A DNA stretch of 64,000 nucleotides from Methylobacillus methanolivorans (lineage in GTDB: Bacteria > Pseudomonadota > Gammaproteobacteria > Burkholderiales > Methylophilaceae): the NCBI RefSeq assembly GCF_044751345.1, contig NZ_JBIWXY010000001.1, forward strand, positions 992,001 through 1,056,000. Reading direction: 5' to 3'. Positions 51,819-60,212 of this stretch are shown here, in pieces (positions within the stretch are counted from its first letter, which is position 1; every line of letters begins with the position of its first letter). Below the pieces are notes generated by a model, which was not told the DNA's origin, ran no database searches, and saw only the letters and a program-made list of their open reading frames with translations. The position numbers and the translations under genes were made by a program.

Positions 51819-52631
51819 GTGAACGAACCGCACGTTTCCCGTGAAGACTTCATCATCCCCGGACCCGAGGGAGTGATCCCCGTCCGGCTGTACCGTCACG
51901 CGCAGGCGGAAGGCAACGTTCCATTGGTGCTGTATTTCCACGGCGGCGGATTTAACACGGGCTGCCTCGACGATGCGGACTTTCCCGCCAGCTTCATCGC
52001 GCACCATTGCCCTGCCGTCGTCCTTTCCGTCGGCTATGCCCTGGCACCGCAGCATCCGTTTCCCGCTGCGCCGGAAGATGCATATGCCGCGGCGCAATGG
52101 GCCGCGCGCAACGCGCGCCGCCTGAACGCGGCCGCCAAGCTGCTCGTGGTCGCAGGGGACGATGCGGGCGGCAGTATCGCAGCGGGCCTGAGCATGATGG
52201 CACGTGACCGGAAAGAATTCAGCATTGCCGCGCAAGTGCTGATCGCGCCGATGCTGGACCCCAGCATGACCCTGCTGGGCGACGCCGCCAGGCTCAAGTC
52301 CGAGCTCACCGCGGCGCAATGCGCGCAGCGCTACCGGCAATATCTGCCCAAGTGCACGCAACGCATGCACCCCTATGTCGCGCCGCTGGAATCGCTGCGC
52401 CTTGCCGGCCTGCCCGCCGCCATGATCGCCACTGCCGAATGCGACGTGCTGCATATCGAGGCGGAAAAATACGCCAGCGCCTTGATCAAGGCCGGCATCC
52501 CTACCCAGGTGTCGCGTTTTGCCGGCGTCCAGCACGCCGAATTGCCCGCCCACCAGCCCATGCTGCATGAGGTGGTGGAGTTCCTGCGCCGCCAGGCGGG
52601 ACAAGCTGGTTTACCTATTAACAGCGGCTAA
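51819..52631 (+). CDS. llpE: LlpE-like alpha/beta hydrolase with Asp in place of the nucleophile Ser
   Basis: The 270-residue protein has the hormone-sensitive-lipase type of alpha/beta hydrolase fold. The oxyanion motif HGGG starts at H41. The nucleophile elbow, normally GDSAGG, reads GDDAGG with D115 where serine is expected. Candidate acid and base are D in ATAECDVLHIEAEKYA and H in FAGVQHAELPAH. The GTG start is the best visible; there is no ATG nearby in frame. It is the first gene of the efflux operon, as llpE is in ceo/bpeEF-oprC operons of Burkholderia. Whether it hydrolyses anything is doubtful with an aspartate at the elbow. Confidence 0.88.
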   Translation: MNEPHVSREDFIIPGPEGVIPVRLYRHAQAEGNVPLVLYFHGGGFNTGCLDDADFPASFIAHHCPAVVLSVGYALAPQHPFPAAPEDAYAAAQWAARNARRLNAAAKLLVVAGDDAGGSIAAGLSMMARDRKEFSIAAQVLIAPMLDPSMTLLGDAARLKSELTAAQCAQRYRQYLPKCTQRMHPYVAPLESLRLAGLPAAMIATAECDVLHIEAEKYASALIKAGIPTQVSRFAGVQHAELPAHQPMLHEVVEFLRRQAGQAGLPINSG

Positions 52632-52714
52632 CAGAACTCAGCGAAGCGCTCCTGACAGGAGCGTTTTGTCAGCCGCGCTAAATTTTGATTTCAACATTGA
52701 AGATGAGGAACATC

Positions 52715-53953
52715 ATGTCTAAACCACTCCAACAAAAGAAATTCGCCGCCCTGCTGGCGGCGGCCCTGGCAATCTCGGGCGGCGTCATCTTGTGGTCGCC
52801 CGCGAGCCACGAGGCCCAGGCCGACACCGCTGCCGCAACAAATGCCGCTACCGTGGACGTTGCGGTTGTCGCGCAGCAGGACATCACCGACTGGCAGGAT
52901 TATTCAGGCCGCCTGGAGGCGGTCGAGCGCGTTGAAATCCGTCCCCTGGTTTCCGGCACGCTGACCAAGATCCATTTCAAGGACGGCGACCTGGTGAAGA
53001 AAGGCGACGTGCTGTTCACCATAGACCCGCGGCCGTTCGAGGCGGAAGTCGCACGCGCCCAGGCCCAGCTGAGCGGCGCCGAGGCGCGGCTAGACTACAC
53101 CAGCCACGACCTGGAACGCGCGGAGCGCCTGATCGGCGACAACGCCATTGCCCGCCGCGACTTCGAGGAAAAGCGCAACGCGGCGCTGGAGGCGAAGGCC
53201 GCATTGCTGGCAGCGCAGGCCGCATTGCAGACCGCCCGCCTCAACCTGGAATACAGCCGCATCACGGCACCGGTATCCGGCCGGATTTCGCGCGCCGAGG
53301 TGACGCTGGGCAATATCGTCTCCGCGGGTGCGAGCTCCACACCGCTCACCACGCTGGTGTCTACCGACAACATCTACGCGGCGCTCGAGGTGGACGAGCA
53401 AAGCTACCTGAAATTCATCCAGCCCGGGCACACCAGCCAGCTCAAGGTATTGCTGGGTCTGGCGAACGAGGACGGCTATAGCCGCGAAGGACGCATCGGC
53501 TCGGTCGATAACCGCCTCGACACTGCATCGGGCACCATCCGCGTGCGCGCCGTGTTCGACAACCGCAAGGGCGACTTGCTGCCGGGGCTGTATGCGCGCG
53601 TCAGGCTGGGCAGCGGCAGCACCCACCCGGCGTTACTGATAGACGAGAAAGCCGTGGGCACCGACCAGGACAAGCGCTACGTGCTGGTGGTCGATGCGCA
53701 GAACCAGGCCAATTACCGCGAGATACGGCTAGGCGCGGCCCATGGCGAGCTGCGCGTGGTGGAAAGCGGCCTGCAGCCTGGCGAACGCATCGTGGTCAAT
53801 GGCCTGCAACGGGTGCGTCCCGGCAGCCAGGTCAGCCCGCATCTGATCGCCATGCCCGGCAGCGAGTCGCCATTGGCCCAGGTTCGGGCAGAGGAAGCGG
53901 TCCACACGATCCGCAGCCTACCCAATAAACAGCAAAAGGCCGTCAACGCATGA
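52715..53953 (+). CDS. RND efflux periplasmic adaptor subunit
   Basis: This membrane-fusion protein of 412 residues links the RND pump to the outer-membrane channel. I chose MSKPLQQKKFAALLAAALAI at 52715, preceded by GAGG. The N-terminal helix is a signal anchor. The lipoyl and hairpin regions show YSGRLEAVERVEIRPLVSGT, GDLVKKGDVLFTIDPRPFEA and RLNLEYSRITAPVSGRISRA. The protein ends IRSLPNKQQKAVNA, and its TGA lies at the edge of a MITE-like element. It is of the AcrA/MexE/CeoA type. The usual short gap to the pump gene is replaced by that 273-bp element. Confidence 0.95.
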   Translation: MSKPLQQKKFAALLAAALAISGGVILWSPASHEAQADTAAATNAATVDVAVVAQQDITDWQDYSGRLEAVERVEIRPLVSGTLTKIHFKDGDLVKKGDVLFTIDPRPFEAEVARAQAQLSGAEARLDYTSHDLERAERLIGDNAIARRDFEEKRNAALEAKAALLAAQAALQTARLNLEYSRITAPVSGRISRAEVTLGNIVSAGASSTPLTTLVSTDNIYAALEVDEQSYLKFIQPGHTSQLKVLLGLANEDGYSREGRIGSVDNRLDTASGTIRVRAVFDNRKGDLLPGLYARVRLGSGSTHPALLIDEKAVGTDQDKRYVLVVDAQNQANYREIRLGAAHGELRVVESGLQPGERIVVNGLQRVRPGSQVSPHLIAMPGSESPLAQVRAEEAVHTIRSLPNKQQKAVNA

Positions 53954-54223
53954 GAGCCTATTCATCCTCTTTTCATAGGGTACGTTGTCCTGCCAGGGTC
54001 GGCGATGCAAGGCGCAAACCACAGTCGGGCCATTACCCGGCGAGGATTTGCAACGCTGCAGCGACTATGCTGACCGGACAACCCGCAGGGCATGGCTTCA
54101 AAGCGCACCCGCTCTGCGTTCCAGACCTTGGCGAGGCAATAAGCATCGCCTGCGGCCTGCGCCTTGATCGGGCACGCTTTGAAACCATGCGTCCCCTATA
54201 AAAAGAGGATGAACAGGCTCTAA
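53951..54223. mobile_element. MITE-like element with about 28-bp terminal inverted repeats
   Basis: The left end (53951-53980) and the complement of the right end (54194-54223) both read T-AGAGCCT-TTCATCCTC followed by TTTT-ATAGGG, with about three mismatches. Inside, further complementary blocks occur (CAAGGCGCA ... CC-CAG on both arms), so the whole can fold as a long imperfect hairpin. There is no transposase. It lies between the adaptor and pump genes, and its first bases supply the adaptor stop codon. No clear target duplication is seen. Confidence 0.7.
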
Positions 54224-54242
54224 ATCTTAGGGAGAATCCAAT

Positions 54243-57200
54243 ATGAATATCTCAAAATTCTTCATCGACCGCCCGATCTTTGCGGGCGTGCTGTCGATGC
54301 TCATCTTGCTGGGCGGGGCGTTGGCCATGTTCCAGCTACCCATCTCTGAATATCCCGAAGTCGTGCCGCCTTCCGTGGTGGTGCGCGCGCAATACCCTGG
54401 TGCCAACCCCAAGGTGATCGCCGAGACGGTGGCTTCGCCGCTGGAGGAATCCATCAACGGCGTGGAAGACATGATCTACATGCAGTCTCAAGCCAACAGC
54501 GACGGCAACCTCACCATCACCGTCAACTTCAAGCTCGGCGTGGACCCGGACAAGGCGCAGCAACTGGTGCAGAACCGCGTCAACCAGGCGTTGCCCAGGT
54601 TACCGCCCGATGTGCAGCGGCTGGGCCTCACCACGCTGAAAAGCTCGCCCACCCTCACCATGGTGGTGCACCTGGCCTCGCCGGACAACCGCTATGATAT
54701 GACTTACCTGCGCAACTATGCCGTGATCAACGTCAAGGATAGACTGGCGCGCATCCAGGGCGTGGGCGAAGTCGGCTTGTTCGGTTCCGGCAACTACGCC
54801 ATGCGCGTCTGGCTCGACCCGCAGAAAGTCGCCCAGCGTGGCATGACCGCTTCCGATGTGGTGCAGGCGATCCGCGAGCAAAATGTGCAGGTGGCGGCTG
54901 GCGTGATCGGCGCCTCTCCCAATAATGTGCCGCTGCAACTGTCGGTCAATGCGCAGGGCCGCCTCAAGACTGAGGAAGAGTTTGCGGCGATTATTCTCAA
55001 GACTTCCGCCGAGGGCGGCATCACACGCCTTTCCGACGTAGCACGTATCGAACTGGCCGCCTCCGAGTACGGCCTGCGTTCCTTGCTCGACAACAAGCCC
55101 GCGGTCGCCATCCCGATCTTCCAAGCACCCGGCGCCAACGCGCTGGCGATTTCCGATGCCGTGCGCGCCACCATGAAGGAGCTGGCCGCCGATTTCCCCG
55201 AATCCGTGGAATACCATATCGTCTACGACCCGACGCAGTTCGTGCGCTCCAGCATCCGCGCCGTGGTGACCACGCTGCTGGAAGCGATCGCGCTGGTGGT
55301 GCTGGTGGTGATCCTGTTCCTGCAGACCTGGCGCGCGTCCATCATCCCCTTGCTGGCGGTCCCGGTCTCCATCATCGGTACTTTCTCGCTGATGCTGGCG
55401 TTCGGCTATTCCATCAACGCCCTGTCGCTGTTTGGCATGGTGCTGGCGATCGGCATCGTGGTAGATGACGCCATCGTCGTGGTGGAAAACGTCGAGCGCA
55501 ACATCGCATCGGGCCTGAGCCCGCGCGACGCCACCTACCAGGCCATGCGTGAGGTGAGCGGGCCCATCATCGCCATCGCGCTGACCCTGATCGCGGTGTT
55601 CGTGCCGTTGGCGTTCATGACCGGCCTCACCGGACAGTTCTACAAGCAGTTCGCCATGACCATCGCCATTTCCACCGTGATCTCGGCGTTCAACTCCCTG
55701 ACCTTGTCCCCTGCCCTGTCCGCCATGCTGCTCAAGGGCCACGGCGACAAGAAGGACTGGCTCACGCGCTTGATGGACCGCTGGCTGGGCGGCTTCTTTG
55801 CCAGATTCAACAACCTGTTCAGCCGCGCTTCCGACAACTACGGCAAAGGCGTCAAGGGCATCATCAACCATAAGGGCGCAGCCATGGGCGTCTATGCCGT
55901 GCTGCTCGGCCTGACCGTGGGCGTTTCCCTGATTGTGCCCGGCGGCTTCGTGCCGGCGCAGGACAAGCAATACCTGGTGGGCTTCGCCCAGCTGCCCAGC
56001 GGCGCCTCGCTGGAACGCACGGAGGAAGTCATCCGCCGCATGAGCGAGATCGCATTGCAGCAGCCCGGCGTGGAAAACGCGGTCGCCTTTCCCGGCCTCT
56101 CGATCAACGGCTTCACCAACAGTTCCAGCGCCGGCATCGTCTTTACGCCGCTGAAGCCGTTCAACGAACGCAAAGGCAAGGAGTTATCGGCCGCCGCGAT
56201 TGCGCAAGCGCTGAACGAGAAATTCGGCCAGATCCAGGACGCCTATATCGCCGTGTTCCCGCCGCCCCCGGTCATGGGCCTGGGCACCATCGGTGGCTTC
56301 AAGCTACAAATCGAGGACAGGGGCGCGCTGGGCTATGCCGAGCTGGATAAGGCGGTGAACGCCTTCGTCGCCGAGGCTTCCAAGGCGCCGGAACTGGGGC
56401 CCATGTTTACCAACTACCAGATCAACGTGCCGCAGCTGAACGTGGACCTGGACCGCGCCAAGGCCAAGCAATTGGGCGTACCGGTGACCGAGGTGTTCGA
56501 CACCATGCAGATCTACCTCGGCTCGCTCTACATCAACGACTTCAACCGCTTCGGCAGGGTGTTCCAGGTGCGCGCGCAAGCCGATGCGCCCTACCGCGCC
56601 AAGGCCGAGGACATCCTGCAACTGAAAACCCGCAACATGGCGGGCGACATGGTGCCGTTGTCCTCGCTGGTCAAGGTGACGCCCACCTATGGCCCGGAAA
56701 TGGTGGTGCGCTACAACGGCTATACCGCCGCCGACATCAACGGCGGACCAGCGCCCGGCTATTCCACCGGGCAGGCCCAGGCGGCAGTGGAAAGGATAGC
56801 CGCACAGACCCTGCCACCCGGCATCAAGTTCGAGTGGACCGACCTGACCTACCAGCAGATCCTCGCGGGCAATGCCGGCATCTGGGTGTTCCCGATCAGC
56901 GTGCTGCTGGTGTTCCTGGTGCTAGCGGCGCTGTACGAGAGCCTGGCCTTACCGCTCGCGGTAATCCTCATCGTGCCGATGAGCATCCTGGCTGCGCTCA
57001 CGGGCGTCTGGCTGACCAAGGGCGATAACAACATCTTTACCCAGATCGGGCTGATGGTGCTGGTGGGACTATCTGCGAAAAACGCCATCCTCATCGTCGA
57101 GTTCGCGCGCGAGCTGGAGTTACAAGGCAGCAGCATCGTCAAGGCTGCGATCGAGGCCAGCCGTTTGCGTCTGCGCCCCATCCTCATGACCTCTATCGCC

Positions 57201-57431
57201 TTCATCATGGGCGTGGTGCCGCTGGTGACTTCCAGCGGCGCGGGCTCGGAAATGCGCTACGCCATGGGCATCGCCGTGTTCTTCGGCATGCTCGGCGTGA
57301 CCCTGTTCGGCCTGTTCCTCACGCCCGTGTTCTATGTGCTGCTGCGCAAGCTGAGCGGCGGCCGCCAGTTGCACTCGGCCACTGAGCACAAACCCCATGT
57401 TGCCGGCCCAGCCGCCAGCCATTTGATATAG
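54243..57431 (+). CDS. RND multidrug efflux transporter (HAE1 family)
   Basis: This inner-membrane proton-driven drug exporter has 1062 residues and twelve helices. It starts MNISKFFIDRPIFAGVLSML, the typical HAE1 N-terminus. The proton-relay aspartates D408 and D409 lie in IGIVVDDAIVVVENVERNIA, and the TM10 lysine region is LMVLVGLSAKNAILIVEFAR. Two large periplasmic loops of about 300 residues follow helices 1 and 7. It is closest in layout to MexF/CeoB/BpeF pumps, in line with llpE and the LysR gene. The outer-membrane factor gene follows by 10 bp. Substrates cannot be set from sequence. G/C-rich third positions set this operon apart from neighbours. Confidence 0.96.
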   Translation: MNISKFFIDRPIFAGVLSMLILLGGALAMFQLPISEYPEVVPPSVVVRAQYPGANPKVIAETVASPLEESINGVEDMIYMQSQANSDGNLTITVNFKLGVDPDKAQQLVQNRVNQALPRLPPDVQRLGLTTLKSSPTLTMVVHLASPDNRYDMTYLRNYAVINVKDRLARIQGVGEVGLFGSGNYAMRVWLDPQKVAQRGMTASDVVQAIREQNVQVAAGVIGASPNNVPLQLSVNAQGRLKTEEEFAAIILKTSAEGGITRLSDVARIELAASEYGLRSLLDNKPAVAIPIFQAPGANALAISDAVRATMKELAADFPESVEYHIVYDPTQFVRSSIRAVVTTLLEAIALVVLVVILFLQTWRASIIPLLAVPVSIIGTFSLMLAFGYSINALSLFGMVLAIGIVVDDAIVVVENVERNIASGLSPRDATYQAMREVSGPIIAIALTLIAVFVPLAFMTGLTGQFYKQFAMTIAISTVISAFNSLTLSPALSAMLLKGHGDKKDWLTRLMDRWLGGFFARFNNLFSRASDNYGKGVKGIINHKGAAMGVYAVLLGLTVGVSLIVPGGFVPAQDKQYLVGFAQLPSGASLERTEEVIRRMSEIALQQPGVENAVAFPGLSINGFTNSSSAGIVFTPLKPFNERKGKELSAAAIAQALNEKFGQIQDAYIAVFPPPPVMGLGTIGGFKLQIEDRGALGYAELDKAVNAFVAEASKAPELGPMFTNYQINVPQLNVDLDRAKAKQLGVPVTEVFDTMQIYLGSLYINDFNRFGRVFQVRAQADAPYRAKAEDILQLKTRNMAGDMVPLSSLVKVTPTYGPEMVVRYNGYTAADINGGPAPGYSTGQAQAAVERIAAQTLPPGIKFEWTDLTYQQILAGNAGIWVFPISVLLVFLVLAALYESLALPLAVILIVPMSILAALTGVWLTKGDNNIFTQIGLMVLVGLSAKNAILIVEFARELELQGSSIVKAAIEASRLRLRPILMTSIAFIMGVVPLVTSSGAGSEMRYAMGIAVFFGMLGVTLFGLFLTPVFYVLLRKLSGGRQLHSATEHKPHVAGPAASHLI

Positions 57432-57441
57432 GAAGCACACC

Positions 57442-58917
57442 ATGAAACCGACCAAGACATTATCGCTATTGACCGCGACGCTGCTGCTGGCGGCATGCTC
57501 AGTGGCCCCGGTCTATGAGAAGCCCCAGGTGGAAACGCCGGCGCAATTCAAGGAAGCCTCCACTCATGCAACCGGAGAGCAGTCCAGCCAGTGGAAGACT
57601 GCCGAGCCGACGGAACTGAACCACCGCGGCCAGTGGTGGCAGGTCTTCAACGACCTCACACTGGACAACCTGGAGGACGAGGCCCTGGCCGCTAACCAGA
57701 ACCTGCAGGCCGCCACCGCCAGGCTGGCGCAATCCCGTGCCTTGTTCAAGGACGAGCGTTCCAACCGCTACCCGCAACTGAGCGGCGGCATCAGCCCTGG
57801 GCATCAACGCGTATCGCCAGATGCCCAGCGTACAGAGAACGGCAGCGAACAGACATTGTGGCGCGCGCAGGCGCAGTTCGCCTATGAGGCAGACCTGTTC
57901 GGCCGCGTATCCTCGCTGGTCAACGCCGCCCAGGCCGATGCGGAACAGAGCGCCGCCCTGCTGCGCTCAATCCTGCTCTCCCTGCAGGCAGACGTGGCGC
58001 AGCAATACTTCACCATCCGCGAGCTGGATGCCGAGCGTGACATTTACCAGCACACCGTCAAGTTGCGCGAGCAGACCGTGCAGCTGACGCAGCATCGCTA
58101 CGATGCTGGCGACATCAGCGAGCTCGAACTGGCGCGCGCCAAGACCGAACTCGCGGCCGCACGCTCTGAGGAGCTGGGCGTGACGCGCCGCCGCGCGATT
58201 GCCGAGCATGCCCTCGCCATCCTGCTGGGCAAATCCCCGGCGGAGTTCAGCCTGGCAGTGATTCCGTTGCAACGCATCAGCATCAACGTGCCGGCCGGCT
58301 TGCCGTCCTCGTTGCTGGAGCGCCGGCCTGACATCGCAGCCGCCGAGCGCGCGATGGCGGCGGCGAATGCGCGCATCGGCGTCGCCAAGGCGGCCTATTT
58401 CCCGCGTCTCAACATCACCGGCGCGCTCGGTTACGAATCCTCCGAGCTGGGCAGCCTATTCGAGTGGTCCAACCGCACCTTCCTGCTCGGCCCTTTGATC
58501 GGCACCATGCTCTCGATGCCGATCTTTGACGGCGGCCGCCGCGAAGCCGGGCTGGAACGCGCACGCGCCGTCTACGAGGAAGACGTCGCCAAATACCGCC
58601 AGACCGTGCTCAACGCCTTTGGCGAGGTCGAGGACAACCTGGCCAGCCTGCGCATCCTCGACAACCAGTCCGAAGTGCAGGACACGGCCGTCGCCTCGTC
58701 GCAACGCGCCAGCCACCTCGCCCAGAGCCGCTACCGCGAAGGCCTGGTCAGCTATCTCGAAGTGATCGATGCCGACCGCACCTTGCTTCAGCAAAAGCGC
58801 GTCACCCTGCAGCTCGACGGCGAACGCGCCCGCGCCACGGTCAACCTGATCCGCGCGCTGGGTGGTAGCTGGCAACAGGTGGAACAAGGCACGCCCTTGG
58901 CATGGCATCAACCCTAA
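57442..58917 (+). CDS. RND efflux outer-membrane factor lipoprotein (NodT family)
   Basis: The 491-residue outer-membrane channel starts MKPTKTLSLLTATLLLAACS, where LLAAC is a lipobox. Two TolC-like repeats follow, with WWQVFNDLTLDNLEDEALAA, ARLAQSRALFKDERSNRYPQ, RRPDIAAAERAMAAANARIG and YREGLVSYLEVIDADRTLLQ. It closes the efflux operon and completes the tripartite pump with the adaptor and RND protein. It is of the OpcM/OprM type. A promoter-like TATAAT follows just after its stop and may start a separate small RNA. Confidence 0.95.
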   Translation: MKPTKTLSLLTATLLLAACSVAPVYEKPQVETPAQFKEASTHATGEQSSQWKTAEPTELNHRGQWWQVFNDLTLDNLEDEALAANQNLQAATARLAQSRALFKDERSNRYPQLSGGISPGHQRVSPDAQRTENGSEQTLWRAQAQFAYEADLFGRVSSLVNAAQADAEQSAALLRSILLSLQADVAQQYFTIRELDAERDIYQHTVKLREQTVQLTQHRYDAGDISELELARAKTELAAARSEELGVTRRRAIAEHALAILLGKSPAEFSLAVIPLQRISINVPAGLPSSLLERRPDIAAAERAMAAANARIGVAKAAYFPRLNITGALGYESSELGSLFEWSNRTFLLGPLIGTMLSMPIFDGGRREAGLERARAVYEEDVAKYRQTVLNAFGEVEDNLASLRILDNQSEVQDTAVASSQRASHLAQSRYREGLVSYLEVIDADRTLLQQKRVTLQLDGERARATVNLIRALGGSWQQVEQGTPLAWHQP

Positions 58918-58923
58918 GCGGTA

Positions 58924-59079
58924 TATAATGCTCCAGTTAGTGCAGGGAATAAGGTAGTAAGCCTGCTCGCAGGCCGATGAGCTGTCATTGACCCAGTGTG
59001 ACTCTGCCGATATAGATTGGGCGCACTAACCCACGTTAACATCTCAAAGCCCATAGGCGATTAAAGCCTATGGGCTTTG
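58924..59079 (+). ncRNA. Candidate structured small RNA
   Basis: A perfect TATAAT at 58924-58929 is followed by about 145 nt without a reading frame. The sequence GTTAGTGC (58936-58943) can pair with GCACTAAC (59023-59030) to enclose a structured domain that contains a small hairpin GCCTG-CTCG-CAGGC. A 14-bp stem (59045-59058 with 59066-59079) ends the region. No -35 box is obvious and the end stem has no following T-run. It does not match 6S, tmRNA, SRP RNA or a riboswitch class that I know. Confidence 0.4.
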
Positions 59080-59097
59080 ATACATCACCTTTCATCA

Positions 59098-59421
59098 TCA
59101 CTTCATTTTCGTGTCCGGCGCATCAATCACGATATCGTTCTGCACCGATACCACCCCGCTGACATTCCTTGCCACGATCGCCGCTTGGCTTACCTCTGCC
59201 TGCGACTTCGCAGTGCCACTCAAATGGACAGCCCCCAGGTCATCAGACTTTACCTGGATATCCAGGGCACTCAGCATCACATCCTTGGCTAGTGCAGCCT
59301 TCACCTTGCCCGTCGTCGCGGTATCCTCGGTATCGCCAGTTAATGGGCCTATATTTTCTGCCAACACAGGAAGCGGCAACCCAAGCACCAGTATCAAATA
59401 AAGTGTATTCATCACGCGCAT
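59098..59421 (-). CDS. Periplasmic BON-domain protein
   Basis: The 107-residue protein starts MRVMNTLYLILVLGLPLPVL at 59421, with GAGGAGG 5 bp upstream. The signal peptide ends near VLAEN. The mature protein is one BON domain (ATTGKVKAALAKDVMLSALD ... VHLSGTAKSQAEVSQAAIVA ... VSVQNDIVIDAPD), as in OsmY-like proteins that bind membranes or phospholipid in stress. It is convergent with the small RNA candidate and appears monocistronic. The regulator is unknown. Confidence 0.9.
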   Translation of the reverse strand: MRVMNTLYLILVLGLPLPVLAENIGPLTGDTEDTATTGKVKAALAKDVMLSALDIQVKSDDLGAVHLSGTAKSQAEVSQAAIVARNVSGVVSVQNDIVIDAPDTKMK

Positions 59422-59540
59422 GCGTACCTCCTCAAGATATTCATGTGACATATCTCATCTAGTTTATGCAGCCACGACCATTGCCGCCAGTGGCTCACTT
59501 CTGACTGATATGTAGGAATTCTTTAATCATTGATGAGGTT

Positions 59541-59567
59541 GGTGAGTTCGAATCTCACCGCTCCTCC
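59541..59567 (+). other. tRNA 3'-end-like remnant (T-arm)
   Basis: GGTGAGTTCGAATCTCACC has the form of a T-arm with a consensus TTCGAAT loop and a perfect stem, followed by GCTCCTCC like an acceptor strand. No anticodon arm or 5' half lies upstream. It may be a tRNA fragment left by integration or deletion. Confidence 0.35.
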
Positions 59568-59677
59568 TCAGGAGATCGCGTAGGCAACAAAAATTGAGAA
59601 AAGCACTGGCGCCGCCTGAACAACGCCATGTAACATGAATAGAGATACAGCAATATCCCAGTGGAAGGAACACAGCA

Positions 59678-59911
59678 ATGTCCTCGTTATACAAGAGCCG
59701 TGAAGAGCGCGTACAAGATGTGGTCAAGGCCTACATGAACGAACAAAACACAGTGCGCCACTCCCTGACATTTGGCGGCCAGTTCCTGCCTTACACAGAA
59801 TCAGAAAAAGCCCTCATGCGAGAGGAAAAAGCCTGGGCGCTGGCCCGGCTGGCGATAGACAAGATCATGCGACTGCCGCACATCGTGATCAAGCCTCTGT
59901 CAGAGACTTAA
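59678..59911 (+). CDS. Small hypothetical protein
   Basis: I do not recognise this 77-residue protein. It starts MSSLYKSREERVQDVVKAYM, with GGAAGGA 8 bp upstream. It is highly charged and predicted helical, with no signal peptide or membrane segment. The conserved-looking core is TFGGQFLPYTESEKALMREE. It lies alone between the tRNA-like remnant and the GGDEF-EAL gene. The strong ribosome-binding site supports translation, but no function can be given. Confidence 0.65.
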   Translation: MSSLYKSREERVQDVVKAYMNEQNTVRHSLTFGGQFLPYTESEKALMREEKAWALARLAIDKIMRLPHIVIKPLSET

Positions 59912-60212
59912 CCATGATCGTAAATACCTAGTTTCCCATATAGGCCTGCCTCCGTCAGCGAAGCAGGCCAGACACCCTCGAAACGCCTTCATCTGCCTGC
60001 TACACAAATAAAAAATGCAGGCTATTCATTTCCTCGAAATTACACCGTTAGCTATGACATAAGATCAATATTTACGCCCCTGACGTATTGATCAATAATG
60101 TCTTGAAAGCCTATTCACTGTCTTTTCGAAGATACGTAAACCCTACAAAGAGGCTATTCAAGGCACTCCCTATAAATAAAACGCATCAAGCGCATCATTT
60201 TGGAGGGGTAAC
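59912..60212. other. Intergenic region upstream of the GGDEF-EAL gene
   Basis: This 301-bp AT-rich stretch has no gene. A 7-bp hairpin GGCCTGC / GCAGGCC (59943-59969) follows the small gene and may end its transcript. The segment before 60213 ends in a strong GGAGGGG ribosome-binding site. Nothing else is recognised. Confidence 0.6.

Noticed and set aside
53950..54201. An 83-codon open frame between the adaptor and pump genes
   Set aside because: It lies wholly within the inverted-repeat element, has no ribosome-binding site, and its sequence looks like a by-product of the repeat.
58924..59079. 6S RNA
   Set aside because: The region is too short for 6S RNA and lacks its central-bulge arrangement, so only an unassigned RNA candidate is kept.
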